From Taibaiella sp. (GTDB lineage: Bacteria > Bacteroidota > Bacteroidia > Chitinophagales > Chitinophagaceae): a DNA stretch of 64,000 nt. The stretch lies in assembly GCA_019638495.1 (NCBI GenBank), contig JAHBTQ010000006.1, forward strand, positions 62,001 through 126,000, read 5' to 3'. Below the pieces are notes generated by a model. That model worked only from the letters and a program-made list of their open reading frames with translations, had not been told where the DNA came from and did no database searches. Position numbers and translations under genes: made by a program. Of the stretch, positions 17,286-26,677 are shown in pieces (within the stretch, counting starts at the first letter, position 1; the number at the start of each line of letters is the position of its first letter).

Positions 17286-18989
17286 ATGAGCAAGCAAAGA
17301 CTCAGGATATATGCAGCCATTCTGGCGTTCTCACCGCTGGCTCTATTTTCATGCAGGCAAAAGCAGAAAGTTGACCTCATCGTGCACAATGCCGTTGTAT
17401 ATACGGTAGACAGCACATTCACAATTGCAGAAGCATTCGCGGTTTCGGGCAGCAACATAGTAGCAGTTGGCAAGTCTGCTGACATACTCGACAACTATGA
17501 AGCGAAGGAAATTGAAAACATAAACGGGCAACCTGTTTATCCTGGCTTCATAGATGCTCATGCACATTTTGTGGGTTATGGTCGCTCCTTGTTTGAAGTG
17601 GGGCTATACGAATGTAAAGACTGGGCCGAAGCTGTGCGTAAAGTACAGGAGTTTGCGAAACAACACCCCAACGAACCTTGGATTCGCGGCCGCGGTTGGG
17701 ACCAGAATCTGTTTCCGGGCAAGCAGTATCCAACCAACAAAGAACTGAATGAGCTATTCCCCGATAGGCCAGTATTGCTGCAACGCATAGATGGGCATGC
17801 AGCCATTGCCAATGAAAAAGCGTTGGCAATGGCAGGGATCACAAACAAGACTTCACTAGCAGGCGGAAGCATAGAAATAGATAAAGGTCAACCGACCGGC
17901 CTGCTAATAGACAATGCCGTAGACCTTGTAACCAACATCATACCCATTGCCGGCCGCGCAGAGTACGAAAAGTGGCTTACCAAAGCGCAGGCTAACTGCT
18001 TTGCACAAGGACTAACAACAATAGCCGACTGCGGACTTCCCTGGCACGATGTAACGATGATAGACTCCCTGCAACGCGAGGGCAAGCTGAGTATGCGCCT
18101 GTACGTTATGCTCTCTGACGATACATCTACATGGAAGACCTATTCCTCCGCCAGGGAAAAAGCATTTGCAAATAATGATGCTGATGCACAAAAACACTAT
18201 GTGGGCAATGGCCCATACAAAACTGACCTGCTATTTGTAAAAGGTGTAAAAGCCTATGCCGATGGTGCGCTGGGCAGCCGCGGCGCCTGCCTGCTGAAAC
18301 ACTATGCAGACAAACCCGGCTGGGGCGGCTTCCTCCTTTCGTCCCGCGCGCACTTCGACTCCCTGGCTGCTATGCTTATCAATACCGACATGCAGCTATG
18401 CACGCACGCCATTGGCGACAGCGGCAACCGAGTAATACTGGATGTGTACGCAAAACACCTCGGGAATAAGAACGACAAACGCTGGCGCATAGAGCATGCG
18501 CAGGTTGTGGACCCGGCAGACTTTGTACGGTTCGGTCAATACTCAATAGTACCCTCTGTGCAGCCCACACATGCCACCAGCGACATGTATTGGGCAGGCG
18601 ACCGGCTGGGGCCTGAGCGCATAAAGAGTGCATATGCCTACAAACAACTGCTGCAGCAAAATGGCTGGCTACCCCTTGGCACCGACTTCCCGGTAGAAGA
18701 CATCTCTGCAATAAAAACATTCTACGCAGCCGTGGCCCGCATGGATGCAAAAGGCTACCCCACCGGCGGCTTCCAACCCGAGAATGCCCTGACCCGCGAA
18801 CAAGCCCTGCGCGGCATGACCATATGGGCCGCAAAAGCCTGCTTCCTCGAAAATGAAGTAGGCAGTATAGAAGTAGGTAAGAAGGCAGACTTTGTAATAC
18901 TGGATAGGGATTTGATGAAAGAGGAAATAGGAAGTTTGCCGCGGACAAAAGTGGTGCGGACGTTTGGAGGCGGGAAGAAAGTTCATTAG
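17286..18989 (+). CDS. Lipoprotein amidohydrolase, YtcJ / amidohydrolase-3 family
   Basis: A 567-residue metal-dependent hydrolase. The ATG at 17286 opens a lipoprotein signal peptide (MSKQRLRIYAAILAFSPLALFSC) with the lipobox FSC, so the enzyme is anchored on the outside of a membrane. The N-terminal strand VDLIVHNAVVYTVDSTF is typical of this family. Metal ligands are visible in FIDAHAHFVGYG (HxH), TDMQLCTHAIGDSGNR and WRIEHAQVVD, and LGTDFPVEDI gives the final Asp. The C-terminal block NALTREQALRGMTIWAAKACFLE and KADFVILDRDL completes the family pattern. YtcJ-type enzymes hydrolyse amide or carbamate bonds of uncertain natural substrates. It is probably transcribed together with the preceding lipoprotein gene. 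Confidence 0.9.
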   Translation: MSKQRLRIYAAILAFSPLALFSCRQKQKVDLIVHNAVVYTVDSTFTIAEAFAVSGSNIVAVGKSADILDNYEAKEIENINGQPVYPGFIDAHAHFVGYGRSLFEVGLYECKDWAEAVRKVQEFAKQHPNEPWIRGRGWDQNLFPGKQYPTNKELNELFPDRPVLLQRIDGHAAIANEKALAMAGITNKTSLAGGSIEIDKGQPTGLLIDNAVDLVTNIIPIAGRAEYEKWLTKAQANCFAQGLTTIADCGLPWHDVTMIDSLQREGKLSMRLYVMLSDDTSTWKTYSSAREKAFANNDADAQKHYVGNGPYKTDLLFVKGVKAYADGALGSRGACLLKHYADKPGWGGFLLSSRAHFDSLAAMLINTDMQLCTHAIGDSGNRVILDVYAKHLGNKNDKRWRIEHAQVVDPADFVRFGQYSIVPSVQPTHATSDMYWAGDRLGPERIKSAYAYKQLLQQNGWLPLGTDFPVEDISAIKTFYAAVARMDAKGYPTGGFQPENALTREQALRGMTIWAAKACFLENEVGSIEVGKKADFVILDRDLMKEEIGSLPRTKVVRTFGGGKKVH

Positions 18990-19057
18990 AACACAAGGCA
19001 TGCTACCCGGCTTCATATCTACCAGAGATTAAAAAGCGGCATCACATTTACTGGATC

Positions 19058-19114
19058 AACTCCATAGGAGTTTTATGCTACGTTTCTGATGCCCCCTGCG
19101 GGAACATCAGAAAC
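19058..19114. repeat. Two tandem hairpins (intergenic palindromic element)
   Basis: The first hairpin is AACTCC-ATA-GGAGTT (19058-19072). The second has a perfect 10-bp stem GTTTCTGATG / CATCAGAAAC (82-91 and 105-114 of 19 kb) enclosing CCC-TGC-GGG. Neither is followed by a T-run on either strand, so a simple terminator is unlikely. It looks like an interspersed repeat element. Confidence 0.7.
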
Positions 19115-19242
19115 AACGGGCGACGTAAACACGCAATTATTAATAAATCAAGTATATTCACATAAAAGGAGCATAGTGTTTTCTTGCATTTTTGACGTGG
19201 AAATTACATCATGCCCTGTCTAGATTCCACAGTACACATTTT

Positions 19243-20922
19243 ATGAAAAAGACGCTTCTGCTTCTATCCGCCCTTTTGTACTTTGTATGTTCGTATAGTC
19301 AAAGTTCAGCTACGCTTGTAGCAGATTTATCCCCAGGACCGAAAAATACGCGATTCGGCGGTTTTGCGGCCTATAATGACAAGTTGGTTTTTGTAGCTGA
19401 CACCACCTCAAAATATCCAGCCCTTTCGCAACTTTGGATAACCGACGGAACATCGACTGGAACCCATTCCTTAAAATATTTCTTATTTTATAAGGCGCCC
19501 AGAGGATTCAACATAATCAACAACAAACTGTATTTCGTAGCGGGAGATTCCATTAACGGATCGGAACTGTGGGTTACCGATGGCACTGAAAGTGGAACAA
19601 AGATTGTACGCGATATATTACCAGGCCCGAATGACGGAGTGGCTGGCATCCCGGTACAAGTGAACAACAAGCTCTACTTTGCTGCTAACGACGGCATTCA
19701 TGGCACAGAACTCTGGGTAAGCGATGGAACATCAGATGGCACAAAAATTTTTGCTGATCTCAATAAAGCGATGTTGGCTAGTTCTTATCCAAGCAACCTA
19801 TTAGTCGCAGATAGCACATTATTATTTACAGCCTTTCCCGCTGGCGATAATAATCAGCTTTGGGCTATTGACTTAGACGGTCAAAATCTTCGCCAGATTC
19901 TTTCAGGACACTATGTAGAAGGGCTATTTTCTTCAGGCAATAATGTCTTCTTCACTGCCAGGCAATACTATGGCAGCGGTTACCCATATTTTTCTATGCG
20001 AGCCTACAACACACAATCGAAAACAGTCACTGTAATAAAGAGTAATATATTCTACAATTATGACCATACGTCATTAGGTAAAAGAACATTTTTTTTTGCT
20101 GGAGAATTCACAACAGGATACGGACTAACAGGAATATGGGAGACAGACGGGACCGCAAGTGGCACAAAGCTTATTATAAGAGGCATTCGTACTGACTGCT
20201 ATTCAACTGCACCGCATATTGGGCTAACAACTTACAAGAATAGCATATATTTTGTTGGAGCCGATTCACAATACACTAACAAGATGTGGAAGATAGAGGG
20301 CTCTCCATCAACTTTCCGTCCAATTGTATCTTTTGGCAGCCCCTATTTAGGATATGCCAAACAGATGATGAATGTAAACGGCTACCTATATTTCAAAACC
20401 TGGGACGACGTATCTGGCAGAGTAAATCTATGGCGCTCAGATGGCACTACCCACGGCACCGCAATGGTAAACTTCAACGGAACAAAAACACGAAATTCTT
20501 TTAACCCGTGTGAAGTAGTAAGCGGCCCGATGATACTTGTAGACTCAACACTTTATTTTACTAATGCTTACGATTCTGTTAATACAGGTCTTGAGCTATA
20601 CCGTATTACTGCTGCTTTTCCACCCAAAGACACGGTGGAAGATTCCACTTACCAAAATTCACACATTCAGTGGGTAGCCCACCCGAATCCAACGAGTGAT
20701 TATCTTCACTTCGACTTTTTGTTTGACCCGTCTAAAAGCTACTCTGGTCTTATATCCACTGTTGACGGCCGCATGGTGAAGCGGATCGACAACCTCTCAC
20801 TGATTCTTGTAGGACAATCATCATTCTCGATTGACGTTAGAGACCTTAGAAACGGAATTTATATTTTTCGTTTTACAGACGGGACCCACACGACAACTCA
20901 AAAAATCTTGATAGAACGTTGA
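19243..20922 (+). CDS. ELWxxDGT-repeat protein with a T9SS sorting domain
   Basis: A 559-residue exported protein. The ATG at 19243 begins the signal peptide MKKTLLLLSALLYFVCSYSQ; the ORF runs 17 codons upstream without a signal. The body is a beta-propeller-like array of ELWxxDGT repeats: QLWITDGTSTGTH, ELWVTDGTESGTK, ELWVSDGTSDGTK, GIWETDGTASGTK and LWRSDGTTHGTA, spaced by about 50-100 residues. The C-terminal 75 residues (AHPNPTSDYLHFDF ... NGIYIFRFTDG) form a Por/T9SS sorting domain, so the product is probably delivered to the cell surface or medium. Its binding target is unknown. The gene stands alone; the upstream CATTTTTG is one base from the promoter core. Confidence 0.88.
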   Translation: MKKTLLLLSALLYFVCSYSQSSATLVADLSPGPKNTRFGGFAAYNDKLVFVADTTSKYPALSQLWITDGTSTGTHSLKYFLFYKAPRGFNIINNKLYFVAGDSINGSELWVTDGTESGTKIVRDILPGPNDGVAGIPVQVNNKLYFAANDGIHGTELWVSDGTSDGTKIFADLNKAMLASSYPSNLLVADSTLLFTAFPAGDNNQLWAIDLDGQNLRQILSGHYVEGLFSSGNNVFFTARQYYGSGYPYFSMRAYNTQSKTVTVIKSNIFYNYDHTSLGKRTFFFAGEFTTGYGLTGIWETDGTASGTKLIIRGIRTDCYSTAPHIGLTTYKNSIYFVGADSQYTNKMWKIEGSPSTFRPIVSFGSPYLGYAKQMMNVNGYLYFKTWDDVSGRVNLWRSDGTTHGTAMVNFNGTKTRNSFNPCEVVSGPMILVDSTLYFTNAYDSVNTGLELYRITAAFPPKDTVEDSTYQNSHIQWVAHPNPTSDYLHFDFLFDPSKSYSGLISTVDGRMVKRIDNLSLILVGQSSFSIDVRDLRNGIYIFRFTDGTHTTTQKILIER

Positions 20923-21016
20923 TCTCTCCGCAGTTAGCCGCAGAATACGTCTACAGATACAACGGCAGCCAGAATCAGTGCAGGCACGGGCCCAACTTTA
21001 AATTCTACAGAAGAAC

Positions 21017-21469
21017 ATGAGTACGAGAAAAGAACAACTACACCAACTATGCACGGACTATATTGCCACGCGCGAAGCAGAAATTAAGTCTGCAATAGCT
21101 GATGCGCAGGAAGCCGCTGCAAACGAAACCAAGAGCAGTGCCGGCGACAAATATGAAACTGCGCGCGAAATGATGACTCAGGACATCAATATGAACCAGG
21201 CGCGTCTGGCGGAGCTATACAAGCTAAAGGCTGAACTTACACTTGTACCTACCACTGGTGTGAACAGCCACGTGCAGATAGGCTCAGTTGTTCACACTAC
21301 AAATGGCAACTACTACATTTCAATAAGCATCGGTAAAATGGTGGCCGATGGGAAGACCTTCTACGCCATTTCCACATCATCACCCATTGGCGCAAAAATG
21401 CTTGGCTTACAAGCCGGAGACAGCTTTGAGCAAGGTGGAAAGAAAATTGTTATTGACCACGTGGAGTAA
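21017..21469 (+). CDS. GreA/GreB-like small protein
   Basis: A 150-residue cytoplasmic protein. Residues 1-75 are helical and charged (a likely coiled coil). Residues of about 85-150 contain QIGSVVHTTNGNYY and SPIGAKMLGLQAGDSFE, which match the C-terminal FKBP-like domain of the Gre transcript cleavage factors. Bacteroidota carry such proteins in addition to true GreA, and they are sometimes misnamed 3-oxoacyl-ACP synthase. Whether it acts on RNA polymerase is unproven; the acidic tip residues of the Gre coiled coil are not clearly present. It converges with the NHL-repeat gene, whose stop lies 2 nt away. Confidence 0.8.
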   Translation: MSTRKEQLHQLCTDYIATREAEIKSAIADAQEAAANETKSSAGDKYETAREMMTQDINMNQARLAELYKLKAELTLVPTTGVNSHVQIGSVVHTTNGNYYISISIGKMVADGKTFYAISTSSPIGAKMLGLQAGDSFEQGGKKIVIDHVE

Positions 21470-21471
21470 GG

Positions 21472-22770
21472 CTACTGCTTCACAAAACTGCCGGCACCCA
21501 CACCATTAACTACGATCCGGTAGACACCCGGCAACAGATCGCCAATAGCAATTGAAGCATGCTTATCGTCAATGTTGGGTATTATCTCTATACACTCACC
21601 CAATACGTTGTAAACTGCGATGCTACTTACTTTCACCACTGCAGAAATGTTCACCGCACCCGCTGCCGGATTAGGGTAGATCTGCACATCACTTAACCCC
21701 ACCTCTCTGATCGACACTGACACCGGATCGTTATACCCTATACGCCTTATTCGGTTGTTATAAGTGTCGGTAAGGTACAGGTTACCATTGTACATAGCAA
21801 TGTGCGACACGTTGTCCATCCTGGCCGCCGAGGCTGGTCCGCCATCCCCGCTGTAGCCCTCTATTGTACCGGCAACAGTAGAAATAATACCTGCAGCGTC
21901 CACCTTCCTGATGACGTCCGCACTACCCATAGCAAGATATACATTTCCGCTATCATCGCATACTACACTTGTATTGTTGGCCACAGCCGCGCTCAATGCA
22001 GGGCCACCATCACCACCTGTGCTTCCACCTGCGCCGTATCCTGCAAAAGCCTCAATAATATCTGCTGTGTTTATCTTCCTGGTGCGACGAGCATTAATGT
22101 CTGGTATGAACAACTCGCCTGCACTATTCCGGGAAAGGAAACGCGGCCCGCCCATCGTGGCTGCTGTGGCCGGACCACCATCGCCGGAACTACCATTCGC
22201 GCCTGTACCTGCCACAGTGTGAATAATACCGGCATTATCTATCTTCCTCACGCGATGGTTATCACAAAACCACAATGCTCCCTCCTCATCAGCAAACCCC
22301 AGGTACACTTCGGTTACACGTGCAGCAGTAGCAGGTATTTCATCTCCGTTGTATCCTGCAGTATCATCGCCTGCTATTGTACTAATTATGCCTGTTGCAT
22401 CTATCTTTCGTATCCGGCCACGCTCCCCTATGTACAGGTTTCCCAGCGTGTCCGTTGCAAGACTCATCGGCCACACTCTTGCCGCAGTGGCCGGGCCACC
22501 ATCGCCGGCATATCCCAAAGTACCATCTCCTGCTACAGTAGTGATTACACCTGTCGCACTTACCCTACGCACGCGCGTGCCGTTACCGTCTATGATATAC
22601 ATATCGCCAGCCTTATTAAAAGCTAAAGCAGACGGCCGGTCCAGTTGCGCTGCAGTAGCAGGACCGCCATCACCGGCAAATCCCTGCACACCATTACCAG
22701 CAACAGTAGTTATAATCTGTGCATGCAGCAGCACAGGTGAAAGAAAAAGAAAAAGAAACATCGTGCGCAT
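21472..22770 (-). CDS. NHL-repeat protein with a T9SS sorting domain
   Basis: A 432-residue secreted protein. I chose the ATG at 22770 because it begins the signal peptide MRTMFLFLFLSPVLLHAQ; the frame is open for 72 further codons upstream but they are low-complexity and lack a signal. The body is six to seven NHL-type units repeating ITTVAGNG-x-G-(F/Y)-x-GDGGPATAA and IRKIDATGIIS, which normally fold as a beta-propeller. The C-terminal part (VQIYPNPAAGAVNISA ... PGVYRIVV) is a Por/T9SS sorting domain. The GDGGPA module is frequent in secreted Bacteroidota and Acidobacteria proteins; the ligand is unknown. It lies downstream of the small membrane protein gene but has its own near-match box TACATTTA. 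Confidence 0.88.
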   Translation of the reverse strand: MRTMFLFLFLSPVLLHAQIITTVAGNGVQGFAGDGGPATAAQLDRPSALAFNKAGDMYIIDGNGTRVRRVSATGVITTVAGDGTLGYAGDGGPATAARVWPMSLATDTLGNLYIGERGRIRKIDATGIISTIAGDDTAGYNGDEIPATAARVTEVYLGFADEEGALWFCDNHRVRKIDNAGIIHTVAGTGANGSSGDGGPATAATMGGPRFLSRNSAGELFIPDINARRTRKINTADIIEAFAGYGAGGSTGGDGGPALSAAVANNTSVVCDDSGNVYLAMGSADVIRKVDAAGIISTVAGTIEGYSGDGGPASAARMDNVSHIAMYNGNLYLTDTYNNRIRRIGYNDPVSVSIREVGLSDVQIYPNPAAGAVNISAVVKVSSIAVYNVLGECIEIIPNIDDKHASIAIGDLLPGVYRIVVNGVGAGSFVKQ

Positions 22771-22865
22771 AGGGCAATAGCTTATTGTGCGGTAAATGTA
22801 GGAGACAAAGTTTGCCTGAAGACTTAACGCATACTTAATTGCTCCCGATTGCACAGTGTGTGCAG

Positions 22866-23099
22866 CTACCTTCGCCCTCTCACCCACTTCCTGAACAAGC
22901 GATTCAGCATCACCACCAGCGCCACCAGCATCAGCCCGCCACCCACGTCTTTCAGCAACATCACCAGCCGCCGTTGCGCGGCCCATTCAGTATTTCCTGC
23001 GAGAACCAAAGCCAGCCCGCAAAGCAGAATAATTATTACTACCAGCGATTTCCTCGCCAGCCCCGGCATTAAACCCTCATATTGTCCACAGTCGTCCAT
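22866..23099 (-). CDS. Small two-span membrane protein, unknown function
   Basis: A 77-residue protein with two hydrophobic stretches (SLVVIIILLCGLALVLAG and DVGGGLMLVALVVML) and a basic C-terminus (RLFRKWVRGRR), giving a predicted hairpin in the membrane with both ends on the cytoplasmic side. The start lies 7 nt after the stop of the thioredoxin-family gene, so it is probably translated from the same mRNA. I recognise no family. The short length leaves some doubt that it is expressed, but the clean spans and tight spacing support it. Confidence 0.6.
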   Translation of the reverse strand: MDDCGQYEGLMPGLARKSLVVIIILLCGLALVLAGNTEWAAQRRLVMLLKDVGGGLMLVALVVMLNRLFRKWVRGRR

Positions 23100-23106
23100 A
23101 TGCAGG

Positions 23107-24267
23107 CTACTTACCGGATTTTATCTTTGTTATCAGCTCTTCCGTTCCTTTTACGTCTTTCCCACCTGCCTTACCTTTTTCTACCGCCTGCTCGGCCCAG
23201 GTAAGGGCTGCATTATCATCACCACTTTTGTGCAGCAGGGCTGCATACGTGTCCAGGTAAGCATATTCGCCTTCCTTGTCCACTACGTCCTTCATCCACT
23301 TACAAGCATTAGCTATCGCGTCCTTATCTTCACACTTCTCGTAGATATCCCAGCAAATAGTATTAATGTAGCTCGCATTGTCTACTCCCTGTCTACTGAT
23401 ATATTCACCTGCAGCGGCAACATACTTCGGCCAGTTTTCTGTGGCCTTGTAGTAAGCTATGCTACAGTACACCCTGGACATGACCGCGTCTGCACCCATA
23501 TACTTGTCTATAGACTGCAGTAATACCTCAAACGCACCGTCATCTTTCGACTTCATTATCGCTTCCAGCTGTTGGCCCAGAAGTGAGTTCAGTTTATCAT
23601 TAACCCCCACCTTTCCGTATAGGTTTCGGTATTCATCCAGATGTTCCAGGAAATAGCCGGCATACTTGGCATCGCCTGCAAACCTTGATATCACAGCCCA
23701 GCTCACCTCATTTTTCAGGTCTTTTTGGTCACTCAGCCATTTCTCCACTTCAGCCGCCGGCGGAAAGGTGCGCTTACCGTTTCCCGCAAACGCATTCTTG
23801 TAAAACAGAGGATAGTTCATCTCCAGAGATGCGCTGTAACCGGGCGCGCTTATTTGCTTTGACTTGTCTGTAGCTTCAGACAGCATTTTGCTAAACTCCG
23901 GTAGTTTCTGGTACCCGGCTGACTGGTATACATACCTGCCATTCTCATCAAACACCAGGAACGACGGAAAACCGGTTACATGATACTTCATGGCCATCAG
24001 TATGCCTTCACCATGCTCCATGTCCATCTTCACCGGCACAAATTTTCCATTCAGGGTGTTCACTATTTCAGGCTGCACCATGGTCTCTTTGTCCATTACC
24101 TTACACCAGCCACACCAGTCTGTGTAGCAGTCTATGAAGATATATTTGTGTTCTTTCTTAGCACGCGCCTTTATTTCGGCCCAGCTTTTATTGTAGTACT
24201 TTATTTCTTCTGCGTGCAGGGCAGCAAGCAGCATCATTGCCGATGCAAATAACATTATCCGCTTCAT
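23107..24267 (-). CDS. Exported thioredoxin-fold protein (CGWC active site)
   Basis: A 386-residue protein with a signal peptide (MKRIMLFASAMMLLAALHA), so it acts in the periplasm. The thioredoxin-like domain spans about residues 20-140: YIFIDCYTDWCGWCKVMDKET holds the redox CxxC motif, and VTGFPSFLVFDENG contains the cis-Pro loop. The remaining 240 residues are helical, with spacing like degenerate TPR units (AALTWAEQAVEKGKAGGKD at the end). Proteins of this design in Bacteroidota probably reduce or isomerise disulfides of exported proteins, which is relevant here because several neighbouring cargo proteins are rich in Cys. It sits in a minus-strand run with the glycosyltransferase-TPR gene (40-nt gap) and the small membrane protein. 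Confidence 0.88.
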   Translation of the reverse strand: MKRIMLFASAMMLLAALHAEEIKYYNKSWAEIKARAKKEHKYIFIDCYTDWCGWCKVMDKETMVQPEIVNTLNGKFVPVKMDMEHGEGILMAMKYHVTGFPSFLVFDENGRYVYQSAGYQKLPEFSKMLSEATDKSKQISAPGYSASLEMNYPLFYKNAFAGNGKRTFPPAAEVEKWLSDQKDLKNEVSWAVISRFAGDAKYAGYFLEHLDEYRNLYGKVGVNDKLNSLLGQQLEAIMKSKDDGAFEVLLQSIDKYMGADAVMSRVYCSIAYYKATENWPKYVAAAGEYISRQGVDNASYINTICWDIYEKCEDKDAIANACKWMKDVVDKEGEYAYLDTYAALLHKSGDDNAALTWAEQAVEKGKAGGKDVKGTEELITKIKSGK

Positions 24268-24307
24268 AAGCAGTTTTCCGTTTAGCTAAAGATAAGCAAT
24301 TCACTGC

Positions 24308-26629
24308 TTACTTCTTTATCGGCTGCGCTCGCTGCACCTCATTCAGCATCTGCATACCAGCCTGCAGGCCAGCTTGCACCTGCTTATTATCCGGCTGAAT
24401 TTTCAGCGCTCTTTGCCAGGCTGCTATGGCCTCCACCGGTTGCCTGTTGGTATAGTAGGCTCCGCCCATATTATACCATAGGTCCACATTGGTAGAGTCT
24501 ACGGCAAGTCCTTTCTTATATACCTCAATTGCCTCAGCATACCTGCCAACCTTGCCATATTCTTCCCAGCCCAGCTTCAGGTAGTAGTCACATATCAGCT
24601 TATACATGCCCGGCAGTGTAGGATATGTAGGATACAACGCCTTCACGCGTGCTATGTTCTCCTGCGTCTTCTCTATGTTACCCAGCTTGTACCACGCTAT
24701 GCCCCTGTTCAGGTAGGCGGCAACAAATTTCGTGTGTATAGACAGCGTGTGGTCCAGTATCTTCACAGCATCGCGCAGGTATCGCTCACGCTCTGTACTG
24801 TCTTTGGCAAAGTCTGCCAATGTAATGTAGGACGCGGCCACATTCGCATTCACCAGCACACTATTGGGCACCGTCTTTATGTCTGTGCCAAAGAGCGTAC
24901 TATCGTTCTTCCATGCCCTGTTTCGGTCTATGGTCTTAAAGCCCATCAGGCCCACCACCACTACCAGCAGCGCCGCCATACCCTTATAGGCAGTCTGCTC
25001 ATTGCCCATGCGCATAAAGCCCTTGTATATAAGCCAGGCCGCCACCATGGCAAAACCTACCGATGAGTGGTATATAAGACGTTCGCCCAGCGTAGCGCCT
25101 ATGTCAAAGATGAGGTTGTTTACCAGCAGCAGGTGCACCATGTAAAATGCTATTGCAAAACAGATCATAGCCTTGCCGGTTATTTCAAAGTTTGCAGACC
25201 GCAAGCTTTGCGTAGGCTTCCGGCGAGGGAAGAACGCGATCATGGCCCCTATTATGCCCAGGTGCACAACAATTGACAGCCACACCATGGGGTGCGAAAA
25301 ATCTTTGTACGGTATCTGCGCATAAGAATAGTCTGCAGATAGCGGATGTGGGAATAGCAGGAACTTGATATAGTATAGCGAGGACGCTATCTCAGTTGCC
25401 AACTTCTGCGCATCATCCTTCACATACAGGTATGGGTTGTTCAGCACCTCCTGTGCCGCACTCTCTATCACCGGGGGAATAGCATCAAAACGCACCTTCA
25501 GGTACAGGGCAGAAATTAAGAAGTAGGGAATGAACGGAATAAGCCGGCCGATGAAGCCCGACATGCTGTTCTCATCCTCCTTGCGCGGACGTGTGTAGCT
25601 CCACAGGGCATATGCCGCCAGTGCCAGGCCCAGCATTGGCCCGGCGCTCTCTATCTGGCTTTGCCAGCCGCCAGCCTCGGTGGGCGGTGCCACCGCGTTC
25701 AGCCTTGCCGCCAGGTACCACGTCACCATTATACTGTAGGGCAGCACTATGGTGATGCTCTTGTAAAATGAATATCCCCTGAAGATGTAGAACACCATAG
25801 GGATGAAGATCATCATCGTGATGGCGTACTCCTTTGACATGAACGCCAGGAACAAGCTCAGCACTCCTATCACATAGCTCTTTATATTCCGTCTGTCCTC
25901 CTCATACTTCACAGCATAGATAAAGGTGAGACACATGAACAGTAGCGACATTATCTCATCGCGGCTCTTCACGTTTGCCACTACCTCGGTATGCACCGGG
26001 TGCACGGTAAATAGCAGGGCGGCAATGAACGCCACCAGCGGATACTTAGGAAATGTAACGTACCTGAAAAACCACAACAGCACCACCACACCCAGCATAT
26101 ACCACAGCGTGCTGAAGACGTGCCGCACATGCATGTTGAACACAAGCTGCTGCTGACCGGGGCCTGAGACCCCATAACTTATTGCCTGCCTCAGCACGCT
26201 GTCCACATCAGCCTCCTTCACTGCTCCCAGGAACTGTTGCTCTATCGCAAACGTCACTATTGATAATGGACGGTAGCGGCCACCCTTTAGCTGGTTGGTA
26301 GTGTTTAGCTGGCGGTAATAGCTATCGTAAGCATCCTTGGTCAGTATACCATGTATGCCATTCAATCCCTCCAGCACATACTCATTCTTCACTATTACTA
26401 TACCATCGTCATGGGCAAACTCGTGCGTAAACGTGTTGCAGTAGAGCGTAAACGCCAGCAGCGCCAGAATTATGGCCTGCCCCCTGAAGTCGAAAAACCA
26501 TGCCTTCAGGCTGCGGTAGTCAAACGGCTCCCTTGGCGCGCGCGGTGGCGGCGGTGGCGCCTGCTGCTGTTGCGACTGTTGGGTTTGGGTTACTGCCGAT
26601 ACCGGCTGGGTGCGCTGTTTCTTGGCCAT
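24308..26629 (-). CDS. Polytopic membrane protein with C-terminal TPRs (TMTC / GT-C glycosyltransferase-like)
   Basis: A 773-residue protein. After a Gln/Pro-rich cytoplasmic tail (residues 1-45) come about 10-12 membrane spans up to about residue 565. The first luminal loop has FTHEFAHDDGIVIVKNEYV and GGRYRPLSIVTFAIE. The acidic DD plus Arg-Pro pattern is that of TMTC-type protein O-mannosyltransferases and related GT-C enzymes. FTVHPVHTEVVANVKSRDEIMSLLF is another family block. Residues of about 600-760 hold TPR units (LNRGIAWYKLGNIEKTQENI, LWYNMGGAYYTNRQPVEAI). Protein glycosylation is therefore a plausible role; it is inferred, not shown. A perfect promoter core lies 17 nt upstream of the ATG, between this gene and gmk. 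Confidence 0.82.
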   Translation of the reverse strand: MAKKQRTQPVSAVTQTQQSQQQQAPPPPPRAPREPFDYRSLKAWFFDFRGQAIILALLAFTLYCNTFTHEFAHDDGIVIVKNEYVLEGLNGIHGILTKDAYDSYYRQLNTTNQLKGGRYRPLSIVTFAIEQQFLGAVKEADVDSVLRQAISYGVSGPGQQQLVFNMHVRHVFSTLWYMLGVVVLLWFFRYVTFPKYPLVAFIAALLFTVHPVHTEVVANVKSRDEIMSLLFMCLTFIYAVKYEEDRRNIKSYVIGVLSLFLAFMSKEYAITMMIFIPMVFYIFRGYSFYKSITIVLPYSIMVTWYLAARLNAVAPPTEAGGWQSQIESAGPMLGLALAAYALWSYTRPRKEDENSMSGFIGRLIPFIPYFLISALYLKVRFDAIPPVIESAAQEVLNNPYLYVKDDAQKLATEIASSLYYIKFLLFPHPLSADYSYAQIPYKDFSHPMVWLSIVVHLGIIGAMIAFFPRRKPTQSLRSANFEITGKAMICFAIAFYMVHLLLVNNLIFDIGATLGERLIYHSSVGFAMVAAWLIYKGFMRMGNEQTAYKGMAALLVVVVGLMGFKTIDRNRAWKNDSTLFGTDIKTVPNSVLVNANVAASYITLADFAKDSTERERYLRDAVKILDHTLSIHTKFVAAYLNRGIAWYKLGNIEKTQENIARVKALYPTYPTLPGMYKLICDYYLKLGWEEYGKVGRYAEAIEVYKKGLAVDSTNVDLWYNMGGAYYTNRQPVEAIAAWQRALKIQPDNKQVQAGLQAGMQMLNEVQRAQPIKK

Positions 26630-26646
26630 TGCAAATGTCTGATACT

Positions 26647-26654
26647 CAAAAATA
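26647..26654 (-). promoter_or_regulatory. Promoter core TATTTTTG for the TMTC-like gene
   Basis: Perfect TAnnTTTG on the minus strand, 17 nt before the ATG at 26629. It suggests transcription separate from gmk. Confidence 0.5.
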
Positions 26655-26677
26655 AATAATAACGCTACGTGCGCGCG

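Noticed and set aside
22771..22986. 72-codon N-terminal extension of the NHL-repeat protein
   Set aside because: Ala/Gly/Glu-rich out-of-family sequence that would bury the signal peptide; the ATG at 22770 is better.
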